Below are positions 1 through 7,089 of a DNA stretch of 59,764 nucleotides, one piece after another. The notes under the pieces were generated by a model. It saw nothing but the letters and a program-made list of their open reading frames with translations, was not told the origin of the DNA and searched no databases. Location of the stretch: positions 1-59,764 of the IMG/VR virus record IMGVR_UViG_3300017971_004765; one strand, written 5' to 3'. This DNA is from a virus. Position numbers and translations under genes: made by a program. The number at the start of each line of letters is the position of its first letter. Positions within the stretch are counted from its first letter, which is position 1.

Positions 1-895
1 CTCTACCGCCAAATCCGCCATCGTATTGCTGGCAAGACATAACAAATGATCCGACGTTTGACGGAACATTTACCCCAGATTCTATGAGCGCATCTATAGC
101 GTGCCAAGTGCCCCGCATTGTGCTGCTCATTCCAGCATCGTAACCCCAGCCGCCATCTGAATTTTGTGAATTTAGTATATACTCTATTCCATAGTTTATA
201 ACGTCCTGATGTTCCCCTGGGGCTAGAACCTGTAATATTCGTATGGCGTGATGGGTTCTCCATATGCTGCTTCTCTGCTCAAAAAATCCTACTGATCTGT
301 TATGTACATCATCTACTTTCTCGAAAAGGGTTGTCCCGACGGGATCCCTCTCAAATCCGCCATCATCATTTTGGTTTGGCTCGAGTTGGGAAGATCCATA
401 CAATACTGCTTGGATTGTTTCCTCTATAGTGGGACTTGTCATTGGTTGTAATCCTAGTTCGTGGAGCCCCATAACTCTGAAGTAGTGGCTAGCCATAGTT
501 GGACCAGCAGAGGGCTCCATAGTGCTTCCAGATGTGCCGCCACCTATGCTATCCAGATATGATGCTTTCTCAGTATAAGTTATCCCGAGCGACTTAAGAG
601 CTATTACTGATAGATATGCCATTAAATGATTATCTCTCTCTGGAAAAGAATGTGCCTGTGGAGACCAGGATTTTATCTTTTCTACTATATTATCAGGTAG
701 CGTGGATCCTGTTTGGACTGCTGCCAGGGTGCCGAATCCGTCGTGGTAATATGTTGATAAGTCTGCTCCGTATGGTCCGTAGCCGCCGTCAGACTTAATT
801 GATGACAAAATAAAGTCGGCGGGGCTTTTACCAGTGGCTGGGTATATCGTTATATCTAGTGGGCGTGACCCAGAGGATAGCTTATACTGCGTCAA
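1..895 (-). CDS. Alpha/alpha-toroid (prenyltransferase/terpene-cyclase-like repeat) protein, partial
   Basis: The frame starts at a TTG (893-895), two bases after the stop of the frame ending at 898, with GAGGTG five bases upstream as ribosome binding site. It stays open to the left edge (about 298 codons), so the C-terminus is missing. The product carries repeats such as SQNSDGGWGYD and SCQQYDGGFGGR, the Q-x-x-DGG-x-G signature of alpha/alpha toroids (prenyltransferase beta subunits, squalene-type cyclases, some surface proteins). No catalytic Asp-rich motif is visible in this part, so a binding or structural role is as likely as an enzyme. It sits after the Ig-like adhesin genes, which suggests a distal-tail or surface-interacting protein. 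Confidence 0.75.
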   Translation of the reverse strand, partial: MTQYKLSSGSRPLDITIYPATGKSPADFILSSIKSDGGYGPYGADLSTYYHDGFGTLAAVQTGSTLPDNIVEKIKSWSPQAHSFPERDNHLMAYLSVIALKSLGITYTEKASYLDSIGGGTSGSTMEPSAGPTMASHYFRVMGLHELGLQPMTSPTIEETIQAVLYGSSQLEPNQNDDGGFERDPVGTTLFEKVDDVHNRSVGFFEQRSSIWRTHHAIRILQVLAPGEHQDVINYGIEYILNSQNSDGGWGYDAGMSSTMRGTWHAIDALIESGVNVPSNVGSFVMSCQQYDGGFGGR

Positions 896-897
896 TA

Positions 898-1209
898 CTA
901 CACCTCGAAGATGAAGTCTCCCCAGTTTATCATAACGGTGTGTATGCCTTCGTTTATACCAGCGCTTACCAGGGTATCCCAGGGTATGATTATACTGAAT
1001 TCCCCATTGTCGCCGCTTACCGTGGATCCAAGGACGTTGCTGTTATAAGTTACGTTTATGTCTACCCCGCTTAGGCGGGTCTCTTCGGCGGGCGGGTTCT
1101 GTGCATATATTATACCGACTATTGTGGCATCCTCGCCGTCGCTAATATAAACGTCTTGGGCGTAGGCGCCACCGCCTGCCTCAACTGGCGGCTCTATGGG
1201 CGGCGCTAA
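898..1209 (-). CDS. Ig-like domain in -1 frame, continuation of the 1206-1523 gene
   Basis: This is an open stretch of 103 codons ending at TAG 898. It has no ATG, GTG or TTG start; the frame is open only from about 1285. The product begins with a Pro-rich linker (PPIEPPVEAGGG) and then a beta-sandwich sequence (SGVDINVTY, GDNGEFSI) matching the style of the Ig-like domain just upstream (DRIIEFYIDD, SDGSFSIGH). A -1 shift near 1206-1220 would join the two into one 208-residue, two-domain protein. A programmed shift, a real mutation or an assembly error are all possible. No perfect slippery heptamer is visible. Confidence 0.5.
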   Translation of the reverse strand, partial: LAPPIEPPVEAGGGAYAQDVYISDGEDATIVGIIYAQNPPAEETRLSGVDINVTYNSNVLGSTVSGDNGEFSIIIPWDTLVSAGINEGIHTVMINWGDFIFEV

Positions 1210-1523
1210 CCTGTACCCGAGTCGCCAGGAAAGGCTGCGTAGTAGTCGAATGCCCCAGCGCTGTTGAACGTGTGTCCTATGCTAAAGCTGCCGTCGCTAA
1301 GGGTTAGGGTTTCCTTTACCTTAACGTCGTCTATGTAGAATTCAATTATTCTGTCGGGTAGTCCCTCAGAACTGTCAGGGTCTCTTAGAGTACCATTGAA
1401 AGTCCCAGCCAGCGGAGCATCCCCAGAAATGTTGAGCGGATCCAGCGTAAGAATTGGAAATTTGTGGGATTCACTCACCGTTGCTGTCCCGTGGGAACTG
1501 GTCACTGCGTCGTATATTACCAA
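1206..1523 (-). CDS. Ig-like domain protein, probable tail or surface adhesin
   Basis: The product has 105 residues. The central part (residues 35-95) reads as one bacterial Ig-like beta-sandwich with alternating hydrophobic strands, and the C-terminal end GDSGTG stops abruptly in what looks like a linker. The start follows the membrane protein gene at 1526 with almost no gap. The reading frame next door (898-1209) encodes a second domain of the same style, so this is probably the first half of a longer adhesin. Function is inferred from fold style and from its place beyond the tail genes. Confidence 0.6.
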   Translation of the reverse strand: MVIYDAVTSSHGTATVSESHKFPILTLDPLNISGDAPLAGTFNGTLRDPDSSEGLPDRIIEFYIDDVKVKETLTLSDGSFSIGHTFNSAGAFDYYAAFPGDSGTG

Positions 1524-1525
1524 GT

Positions 1526-1795
1526 TTACTCACCAACTTTTAGCGTCAGAGCTGTGAACCAATCAACTGCTAGGTAACTGACAGATATTACTAGCAGGGC
1601 ATCATCCCCGCCAGAGATAGCCATCTTACCTACCAGGAACAGGAACAGTCCAACTATTGCACCTAGTGCTACTCTCCTTATCCACTCGTAGCTCTCTCCC
1701 CAGGCTTTCTGTGCCACGAGGCACCAAGCGGCGCCACCCAGCACTCCAACCAGGAGATTAACGAAGAGACCAATATAATCAAACATATTTACCAT
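1526..1795 (-). CDS. Small multi-spanning membrane protein, holin-like
   Basis: The product has 89 residues and three hydrophobic stretches (about residues 8-28, 42-60 and 66-84) separated by short charged loops (QKAWGESYEWIRR). It starts about 25 nt after a TATA block at 1815-1832, so it probably has its own promoter. Together with the coiled-coil membrane protein at 1833-2042 it resembles the holin pairs found after phage tail genes. No endolysin is visible in the window, and archaeal walls differ, so lysis is only one possible role. Confidence 0.6.
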   Translation of the reverse strand: MVNMFDYIGLFVNLLVGVLGGAAWCLVAQKAWGESYEWIRRVALGAIVGLFLFLVGKMAISGGDDALLVISVSYLAVDWFTALTLKVGE

Positions 1796-1814
1796 ATCCT
1801 ATTTGTTTTCATTG

Positions 1815-1832
1815 CTTATAAATCTTTGCTTT
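1815..1832 (-). promoter_or_regulatory. BRE/TATA promoter for the holin-like gene
   Basis: Read on the minus strand the block is AGCAAAGATTTATAAGC, close to the recurrent CGAAACATTTATATAC box of this genome. Its TATA part lies 20-27 nt upstream of the ATG at 1795, the spacing expected for an archaeal leaderless or short-leader transcript. Confidence 0.6.
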
Positions 1833-2042
1833 TTAAAAAATAATATTAACTAATATAGTTACCAACAAAGAAACTATTCCCCCGATGCTAGCCATTTTTA
1901 TCTCCATATTGGTAACCCTGCTATTTATGGTTTTTATTTCTCCCTTTATTTCTACAAGATCTTTGTCTATATCCTCTAGCGCCTTGAGAGTATAGCCCCT
2001 CCACTCGGCTGTTTTGATCGTGAAATTGTTATTTTCAGGCAT
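1833..2042 (-). CDS. Coiled-coil protein with C-terminal membrane anchor, XhlA-like
   Basis: The product has 69 residues. I chose the ATG at 2042, inside the last codons of the PAS gene (8-nt overlap), because GGAGGT lies just upstream; the longer frame lacks such a site. Residues 15-45 are a charged heptad-like helix (LEDIDKDLVEIKGEIKTINS) and residues 48-69 a single hydrophobic segment. That layout matches the XhlA family, small holin partners of phages. The gene precedes the multi-spanning membrane protein, supporting a lysis or egress pair, but homology was not tested. Confidence 0.6.
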   Translation of the reverse strand: MPENNNFTIKTAEWRGYTLKALEDIDKDLVEIKGEIKTINSRVTNMEIKMASIGGIVSLLVTILVNIIF

Positions 2043-2451
2043 CGGTGACCTCCTCACAAATGTTTATTGTGCCAGAAACACCATTGTATATTAGTGGTAT
2101 GACGGTTACGAAGAATGTTTTGTCGCTTACTGGAGACTTCTGTATGGATGTTAATATTCTTCTTGTTTCTATGGCTCTCTTGGAAGGATATATTGGAGGG
2201 GGATCTGATAGCTTCCACATCTTGTACCATTTGTCGCCTACTTCTATATTGGCGCCGCATTCAGACGCATGCACACTGGCTGCGTTATTCATAGAAACAA
2301 TGTTATCGTTATTATCTATAATAAATATAATTGATTGAATATTGTCGAATATTAACTCGAGAAGCTCTATTAGTTCTGTATGCTCGCCCAAAATTCGTAC
2401 CTGTATGGCTAACTCTGTGGTTAGCTCTTTAAGTCTAGAAAGATCTACCAT
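2035..2451 (-). CDS. PAS-domain protein
   Basis: The product has 138 residues. After an N-terminal helix (residues 1-30) it shows a complete PAS-type fold: FIIDNNDNIVSMNNAA (the 'D-x-x-G-x-I-x-x-x-N-x-A' region), then a conserved WYKMW segment, and a closing VTVIPLIYNGVSGTINICEEVTD, the usual last strands followed by 'x-D/E-V-T-D'. There is no kinase, HTH or other output domain. It is the first gene after a TATA block at 2488-2504 and overlaps the next gene by 8 nt. A stand-alone PAS protein among virion and lysis genes is unusual; it could sense a small molecule or redox state to time lysis, or bind a host sensor. Confidence 0.75.
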   Translation of the reverse strand: MVDLSRLKELTTELAIQVRILGEHTELIELLELIFDNIQSIIFIIDNNDNIVSMNNAASVHASECGANIEVGDKWYKMWKLSDPPPIYPSKRAIETRRILTSIQKSPVSDKTFFVTVIPLIYNGVSGTINICEEVTDA

Positions 2452-2487
2452 AGTATCCCTGTGGTATGATTTTGCTTGTTTCCTCGT

Positions 2488-2504
2488 CTTATAAAAGTTT
2501 CTCT
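2488..2504 (-). promoter_or_regulatory. BRE/TATA promoter for the PAS/holin operon
   Basis: On the minus strand it reads AGAAACTTTTATAAG. The predicted transcription start near 2463 leaves a leader of about 12 nt before the ATG at 2451. It overlaps the gap just after the stop of the 2512-2892 gene, so it starts a new transcript for the leftmost genes. Confidence 0.55.
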
Positions 2505-2511
2505 TTAATTT

Positions 2512-2892
2512 TTATTGGTGGACCCTGGTTAAGCGGATCCAAAAAGAGACGTGATCCACGTAGCCTGGGCGCATGTTGTAGTTATAGTCATCTACGCAAT
2601 ACCAGCCAGATACATCGTTGCCTGCTCCGCCGCCAGATGAAACATATCTTAACACGGAGCTGTCGGGGGAGTAGTCCTGCACGTTGTCTGCAGAGCCCCC
2701 AGGTATGACGAACTTGGCGTAGCGACCAGCCCACTTGAATTCGTCGGTGAGGGACTGTATGAAGTTGTAGGCGCCTGTTTCCCCTTTGGCATAGTCACCA
2801 GTAATATTTAGATAGTTAGTACCAACTCTTTTCGTGCGGGCGTTGTGCCCAATTGCGTTCTCAATATCGAATGTTCCTATTTTGAAGACCAT
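2512..2892 (-). CDS. Hypothetical virion-associated protein
   Basis: The product has 126 residues from the ATG at 2892, preceded by GGAGAGG; the longer frame would overlap the upstream gene by 60 nt. It is Gly- and Tyr-rich with aromatic strands (GWYCVDDYNYNMRPGYVDH) and no recognisable motif. It is coupled to the genes on both sides in the distal-tail cluster, so a structural role is likely. I do not recognise the family. Confidence 0.6.
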   Translation of the reverse strand: MVFKIGTFDIENAIGHNARTKRVGTNYLNITGDYAKGETGAYNFIQSLTDEFKWAGRYAKFVIPGGSADNVQDYSPDSSVLRYVSSGGGAGNDVSGWYCVDDYNYNMRPGYVDHVSFWIRLTRVHQ

Positions 2893-3137
2893 AATTTCCT
2901 CTCCGGTAGGGGAATACCGATTTCTGGTGGAACCCATTCGTAATCGTATTCTATATAATTATCTTTATCCTTTGCTAATAAATCTATTGATGAACCAATA
3001 AATTTATTTAGTGTTGAGGAGCGAACCATAACTTGTACCCAATTATCTTCTCCTATACTCATAGAAACAGCAGAATTGGATAGGGTCTTGTATTTTTCCT
3101 TGTCGCTTATGAAGAACTCGAAAACTTTAAACTTCAT
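2877..3137 (-). CDS. Hypothetical protein
   Basis: The product has 86 residues, mixed alpha/beta, with no recognised motif. It overlaps the gene before it (start at 3137 inside the end of the 3134-3604 gene) and the gene after it by 16 nt, so it is translated as part of the tail-adhesin operon. Confidence 0.6.
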   Translation of the reverse strand: MKFKVFEFFISDKEKYKTLSNSAVSMSIGEDNWVQVMVRSSTLNKFIGSSIDLLAKDKDNYIEYDYEWVPPEIGIPLPERKLWSSK

Positions 3138-3604
3138 GTTTCAAATGTCACCTCTAATACTCCAGGATCACCAGAATCTTCTTCTATGATAACGTTGTAT
3201 ACCCAGCAGTTCCTTAGCCAGCCGCTTGCATAGTTATCGTTAGCGTAGAATCTGAAGTTTATATTATCTTCTTCTGACCAGCCGCTTATTGTTTCTTTGT
3301 ATGTTACATATGCCCCTCCTGGTGTTCTTAATGTACCTACGGCTCCGCTGTTTCTCCATATTTGGAAATCACTTTGCGAGTCATCTGATTTACATTCCAT
3401 AGAAATTGTTAAATCAAATGTGCCAGTAATACCAACATTATTTATGTACATTGTTCTCATAGTGTACCAACCAGCACCAGGGGATGCCTCTACAAGCTCG
3501 TTTGTCCGCCGTATATCGTGTCCGGTTTCGTTGGCTTCGTCTCGCTCTGTAAACTCTACTCCTCCTCCGCCAGCACTAGCTGCCCTCCTAACGTAAACAA
3601 CCAT
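3134..3604 (-). CDS. Beta-rich tail or adhesin protein
   Basis: The product has 156 residues. After a short Gly-rich start it is a run of predicted beta strands (GTFDLTISMECK, INFRFYANDNYASG, VYNVIIEEDSG) like the jelly-roll or carbohydrate-binding modules at phage tail tips. No catalytic motif is visible. It lies in an unbroken series of similar beta-rich proteins between the tail hub (5059-7089) and the lysis-like genes. Confidence 0.6.
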   Translation of the reverse strand: MVVYVRRAASAGGGGVEFTERDEANETGHDIRRTNELVEASPGAGWYTMRTMYINNVGITGTFDLTISMECKSDDSQSDFQIWRNSGAVGTLRTPGGAYVTYKETISGWSEEDNINFRFYANDNYASGWLRNCWVYNVIIEEDSGDPGVLEVTFET

Positions 3605-3609
3605 ATGTG

Positions 3610-4584
3610 TCAGTGCCTCCTCGCATATATACCATAGAAATTTCCCGTGGGGCTAGGAGTGGGCGGATTGGGGTCATAGTATCCCGAGTCCTCGAAAGAG
3701 AATATTGCCACTTGTTCCGAGGTATGGTTCCTTTCAGAGTCGTTTTGGTCTTCTAGCGACCAAACCTTGACGTTGGTTCCATCTGCAGTTTTAGAAAATG
3801 CATATCCTCCATCTCCACCATCCATAGCTTGCTGAAAAACTACGAAGACGGCAGGAGTGGTCGAAAGTGAATGCGCAATGTTGTATCCATCTGCAGAGTT
3901 TCCTAAACCTAGAATATTATCAGAGGATAACACTATTGTAACTTGAGTGCTATCATCGTCAGACATATCCATAGAAAAATTGGATGACTGCTCAACTATA
4001 ATGTAATCAATGGTTTCACCAGAACTGAAATCGCCTGTGGGAACCTCACAGTCAGTGAAGTGTATGTGGCAGGTTCCATCAGGGACGTATATCGGGTCTC
4101 CCTGAGTACCAGTTTCACAAACCCAAGTAGTCACCCAGCCTGCATTATTGTGACTTGTTCTAGAACAGAAGGCTACTGGTGTTCCAGAGAATTCTGGTAT
4201 AAGTGTAACGTTACCATCGGTGCTCCAGTTACTCTTACTATCTACATCTGTATCTTCTATCTGTCCGACCTGTACCTTTATTGATGTGTTGGGCAATGTA
4301 TAATCTGTTTCTTCGCCCGTATCCTCAGCAACTATGTAATGAATAGTGCATTCTTCTGGGTCAGTATTGGTTCCAGATTCGGTTACGACCCTGAAGCGAA
4401 CTTCGCATCCAGTAGTGGTAATATTCTTAATTTCGCCTTCTATGGTGTTTTCGGTTTGCCCCGTGTAATTATATTCTGTTGATATCACAACTCTTGGATT
4501 GGTATAGGTTTGGGCAAAGGTCTTGCTGGTCCAAGTTGTAGTTACCTCAGTCCAAGTGCCCCATTCAATTTTAAGGTTTGTCAT
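3610..4584 (-). CDS. H-type-lectin-like repeat protein, putative tail fibre
   Basis: The product has 324 residues in three similar beta domains. Each has a pattern like KTFAQTYTNPRVVIS or HSLSTTPAVFVVFQQ followed by a Cys-containing strand and then IHYIVAED, IHFTDCEV or IDYIIVEQ. The 'F..x-P-x-V-x-V' pattern is the hallmark of H-type lectin domains in phage tail fibres. The C-terminal segment is Pro-rich (PNPPTPSPTG). It probably binds sugars on the host surface. Family assignment is by pattern only. Confidence 0.6.
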   Translation of the reverse strand: MTNLKIEWGTWTEVTTTWTSKTFAQTYTNPRVVISTEYNYTGQTENTIEGEIKNITTTGCEVRFRVVTESGTNTDPEECTIHYIVAEDTGEETDYTLPNTSIKVQVGQIEDTDVDSKSNWSTDGNVTLIPEFSGTPVAFCSRTSHNNAGWVTTWVCETGTQGDPIYVPDGTCHIHFTDCEVPTGDFSSGETIDYIIVEQSSNFSMDMSDDDSTQVTIVLSSDNILGLGNSADGYNIAHSLSTTPAVFVVFQQAMDGGDGGYAFSKTADGTNVKVWSLEDQNDSERNHTSEQVAIFSFEDSGYYDPNPPTPSPTGNFYGIYARRH

Positions 4585-4599
4585 TGTTGCTCGTTCTCC

Positions 4600-5052
4600 T
4601 TATCGCCCCTTTACATAAAAGTCATATAGTTGTGTGACGCCCTTGGTTGTACCAGACACCTTTATCCTGAATGATATGGTGTGAGAAGATGGGCTGCTCC
4701 AGGTATTTATGGATGCTGCGGGGTCATCTTGGAAACCCACAAAAGAGAATCCGTTGCCTTTCACCTTGGTTGATGAGCCTGCCCAAGCACCATCTATGTA
4801 TACGCCAGCTATTACTGCCCCGTTGCCAGCCCCAACCCCAGATTGATATAGGGAGCACCCTATAGATATGCTGGAAACTGGGATACCGTACCCTGAGCCT
4901 GCTATTACATAATGTTCCTTGCAGGAGTCGCCAGCAGAATCGAAGCAGGTCCAATCAGTGGTGCCAGATGTCTCATCCCAGGCGTAGGGGATCCAGGCGT
5001 CTGTTCCGTACCAGTTTATTGGGTTATGATGATGTGGTGATTTTAGAGCCAT
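4600..5052 (-). CDS. Beta-rich virion protein, possible carbohydrate-binding module
   Basis: The product has 150 residues with strands such as IGCSLYQSGVGAGNG, AVIAGVYIDGAWAG and TISFRIKVSGTTKG, typical of a beta-sandwich. Four Cys residues lie in the first half. It follows the tail hub gene by 6 nt and probably belongs to the tail tip or fibre set. No family is recognised with certainty. Confidence 0.55.
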   Translation of the reverse strand: MALKSPHHHNPINWYGTDAWIPYAWDETSGTTDWTCFDSAGDSCKEHYVIAGSGYGIPVSSISIGCSLYQSGVGAGNGAVIAGVYIDGAWAGSSTKVKGNGFSFVGFQDDPAASINTWSSPSSHTISFRIKVSGTTKGVTQLYDFYVKGR

Positions 5053-5058
5053 AACTTA

Positions 5059-7089
5059 TCATCTGCTTTGTACATATCCTTCTATATATCCTTCCATTTC
5101 TCCTTGGCATTTGTCGCTAAACTCTGCCTTGAGATAGTGCCAAGTTCCAGATGTAACATATTCGGTGAATGATATATCTGTCATAGTTAGTGGTGAAGAA
5201 GTAGTTACGCTGCCTCGCCATATTTTTTGATAAGCCCCATCTGTTTTTTGCTTTATATATACAGTTACTGATAATCTATCGTATGTATCTTCGTATATAC
5301 CCGTTTCTATATTTATATTGGAAGCTGGCTGATTTATATCCCATATTTCCCAATAATAATCCCACGTACTATAAGAGTCATTCCTTGCGTTGGGATAGAA
5401 TATCCATGAAACGCCATCAGTTGGATCCCCAAGGGTTGAATTTCTGGGTATGTAATACATAAATGTATGCCAATTACTATGACCATCATCAATTATATGT
5501 CTTAATGGAGTAGTTCTTTCACTATCGTTTAAATATAAGTTATTAGCTCCTTGCTTCAAAGCAACGGTATATCCAGTGAAATCTGTTTCGTTTAATGTAT
5601 CGCAATCTACCCAAGAATGTGGTCTTAGGTGCATTTGGATTGCCCATCCGCAAGTTCCCTTACCACCAACGGCTCTAAATACTTCTCCATATCCGGTTTC
5701 TTCTTCCAAGACCATAACATTTTGTGGTTTATGCAATCCAAACCAAGGAGCGTTAGTAAAACTTTTAGTAATATAATTTCTCATTCCAGGATATACGTAA
5801 TAATTATTTATTCTATAGAAAGGAATAAAGTCACCAACTGATTCATAATTTTGGTATACCTTTATACCATTGCTCCTTATATTAATCTTTGCTTTATTTA
5901 TTTTTTTAACTTCTGGTGGTATATAAAATGGTATTATTAAAGGATAGTTTTGGTCACAATTTTCCGTTTTTGATATCTGCCATATATTAGTCGCCCCTTG
6001 CGGGTGCCGCGCGTTGTGCTCTACTTCTTGCCTAATGCCAGGATTCGTGCCAGCCATAGCTCGAGTTATGTTGCGCCCCTTTTCACCCAGGTCCATATTT
6101 ATTACTTCGCCGCCAGTATCCCACTTGTAAGACAGTTTCTTTACACGCATTTCCGTGTTGTGTAGTGCCAACCTGGGCCAGTCAACCAGAACCGTGTCGC
6201 CAAGACCAACTGTCCACTTTGGGTCATACGCTTCTGTTGTTTGGAGGGTTATTTGGTCTCTTGGCGAGTCGGTTGCGCTCAAACGATAGTTAGCTACATT
6301 TGTAGCATAATCCTGGTTATTTATGCTCCTATCATCGTATACTATTTCTCTTTCCCAGTAAGTTGTCTCAGCATCAGAGTTTACGGCGCTTGCTTTTATC
6401 TGGTTGAATCCTTCTCCTTCTCCTCTTACCCTTACACGGGTTGCTAGTTGCTCGTAATCAACTTCTCTGTAACCATCAGATATTACATTGTACCCATACT
6501 GCATAGTGAATGATGCTGTTTTATCGGTGCCAACTTCGCTCTTTAGCGTTATGGTGTTATCTGTTTCTACGTATGCCTCCCAGCCAGCAAAATTCTTTAC
6601 GGTATCCATTATTGCGCGCCACTTGTTTTCTGCGTAGAATAGACACGTTACATTTGGCGCGTCTGGTCCTGTCTCTCCTAATCTTATACCTGTACCATCG
6701 CATACTTGACTAACTACCTGATTTAGGGGAACAGATACATATGCTATATTGTCATTGGTATAGTACCTGGATATCTTAGCACCGCTGCCCCTACCAGATA
6801 CTTGTATAAGATCATTGTTTGCTCTGACTCTTTCCACTGGACCTATAAATTTTAGGTAAGAGTTCTCCTTGTTTACTATCCTGTTAAATTTGGCAGTTTT
6901 CTTTCCAGCAGAGTAACCCGTGCCGCTAAGAAAAATATTCCTATGGTAGTCATCATTTGGTACTGTAAATGCGAATCTTCCTGGTGACCAAAATTCATAC
7001 TCTACGTTGTTAAGCTGTATCAGGTCTACTTGAGAATTGGCGTCTGTATTACTTATGCTTACTACCCATTCCACTGATCCTTCTGGCAT
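5059..7089 (-). CDS. Tail hub / tail-associated (gp27-like) protein with C-terminal adhesin domain
   Basis: The product has 676 residues. Residues 1-340 have the layout of the siphovirus tail hub family: an N-terminal beta domain (NVEYEFWSPGRFAFTVPND), a middle domain (NKWRAIMDTVKNFAGWEAYV), and a final hub strand set (WTVGLGDTVLVDWPRLALHNTEMRVKKL). Residues 345-676 form a second, beta-rich region (WHTFMYYIPRN, YLKAEFSDKCQGEM) that could be a carbohydrate-binding extension. It directly follows the tape measure gene, the normal order for this component, and overlaps it by one base. Confidence 0.75.
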   Translation of the reverse strand: MPEGSVEWVVSISNTDANSQVDLIQLNNVEYEFWSPGRFAFTVPNDDYHRNIFLSGTGYSAGKKTAKFNRIVNKENSYLKFIGPVERVRANNDLIQVSGRGSGAKISRYYTNDNIAYVSVPLNQVVSQVCDGTGIRLGETGPDAPNVTCLFYAENKWRAIMDTVKNFAGWEAYVETDNTITLKSEVGTDKTASFTMQYGYNVISDGYREVDYEQLATRVRVRGEGEGFNQIKASAVNSDAETTYWEREIVYDDRSINNQDYATNVANYRLSATDSPRDQITLQTTEAYDPKWTVGLGDTVLVDWPRLALHNTEMRVKKLSYKWDTGGEVINMDLGEKGRNITRAMAGTNPGIRQEVEHNARHPQGATNIWQISKTENCDQNYPLIIPFYIPPEVKKINKAKINIRSNGIKVYQNYESVGDFIPFYRINNYYVYPGMRNYITKSFTNAPWFGLHKPQNVMVLEEETGYGEVFRAVGGKGTCGWAIQMHLRPHSWVDCDTLNETDFTGYTVALKQGANNLYLNDSERTTPLRHIIDDGHSNWHTFMYYIPRNSTLGDPTDGVSWIFYPNARNDSYSTWDYYWEIWDINQPASNINIETGIYEDTYDRLSVTVYIKQKTDGAYQKIWRGSVTTSSPLTMTDISFTEYVTSGTWHYLKAEFSDKCQGEMEGYIEGYVQSR

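Noticed and set aside
2054-2260. Other minus-strand frame of 68 codons within the PAS gene
   Set aside because: Arg/Asn-rich shadow frame; the PAS frame has a clear fold and start.
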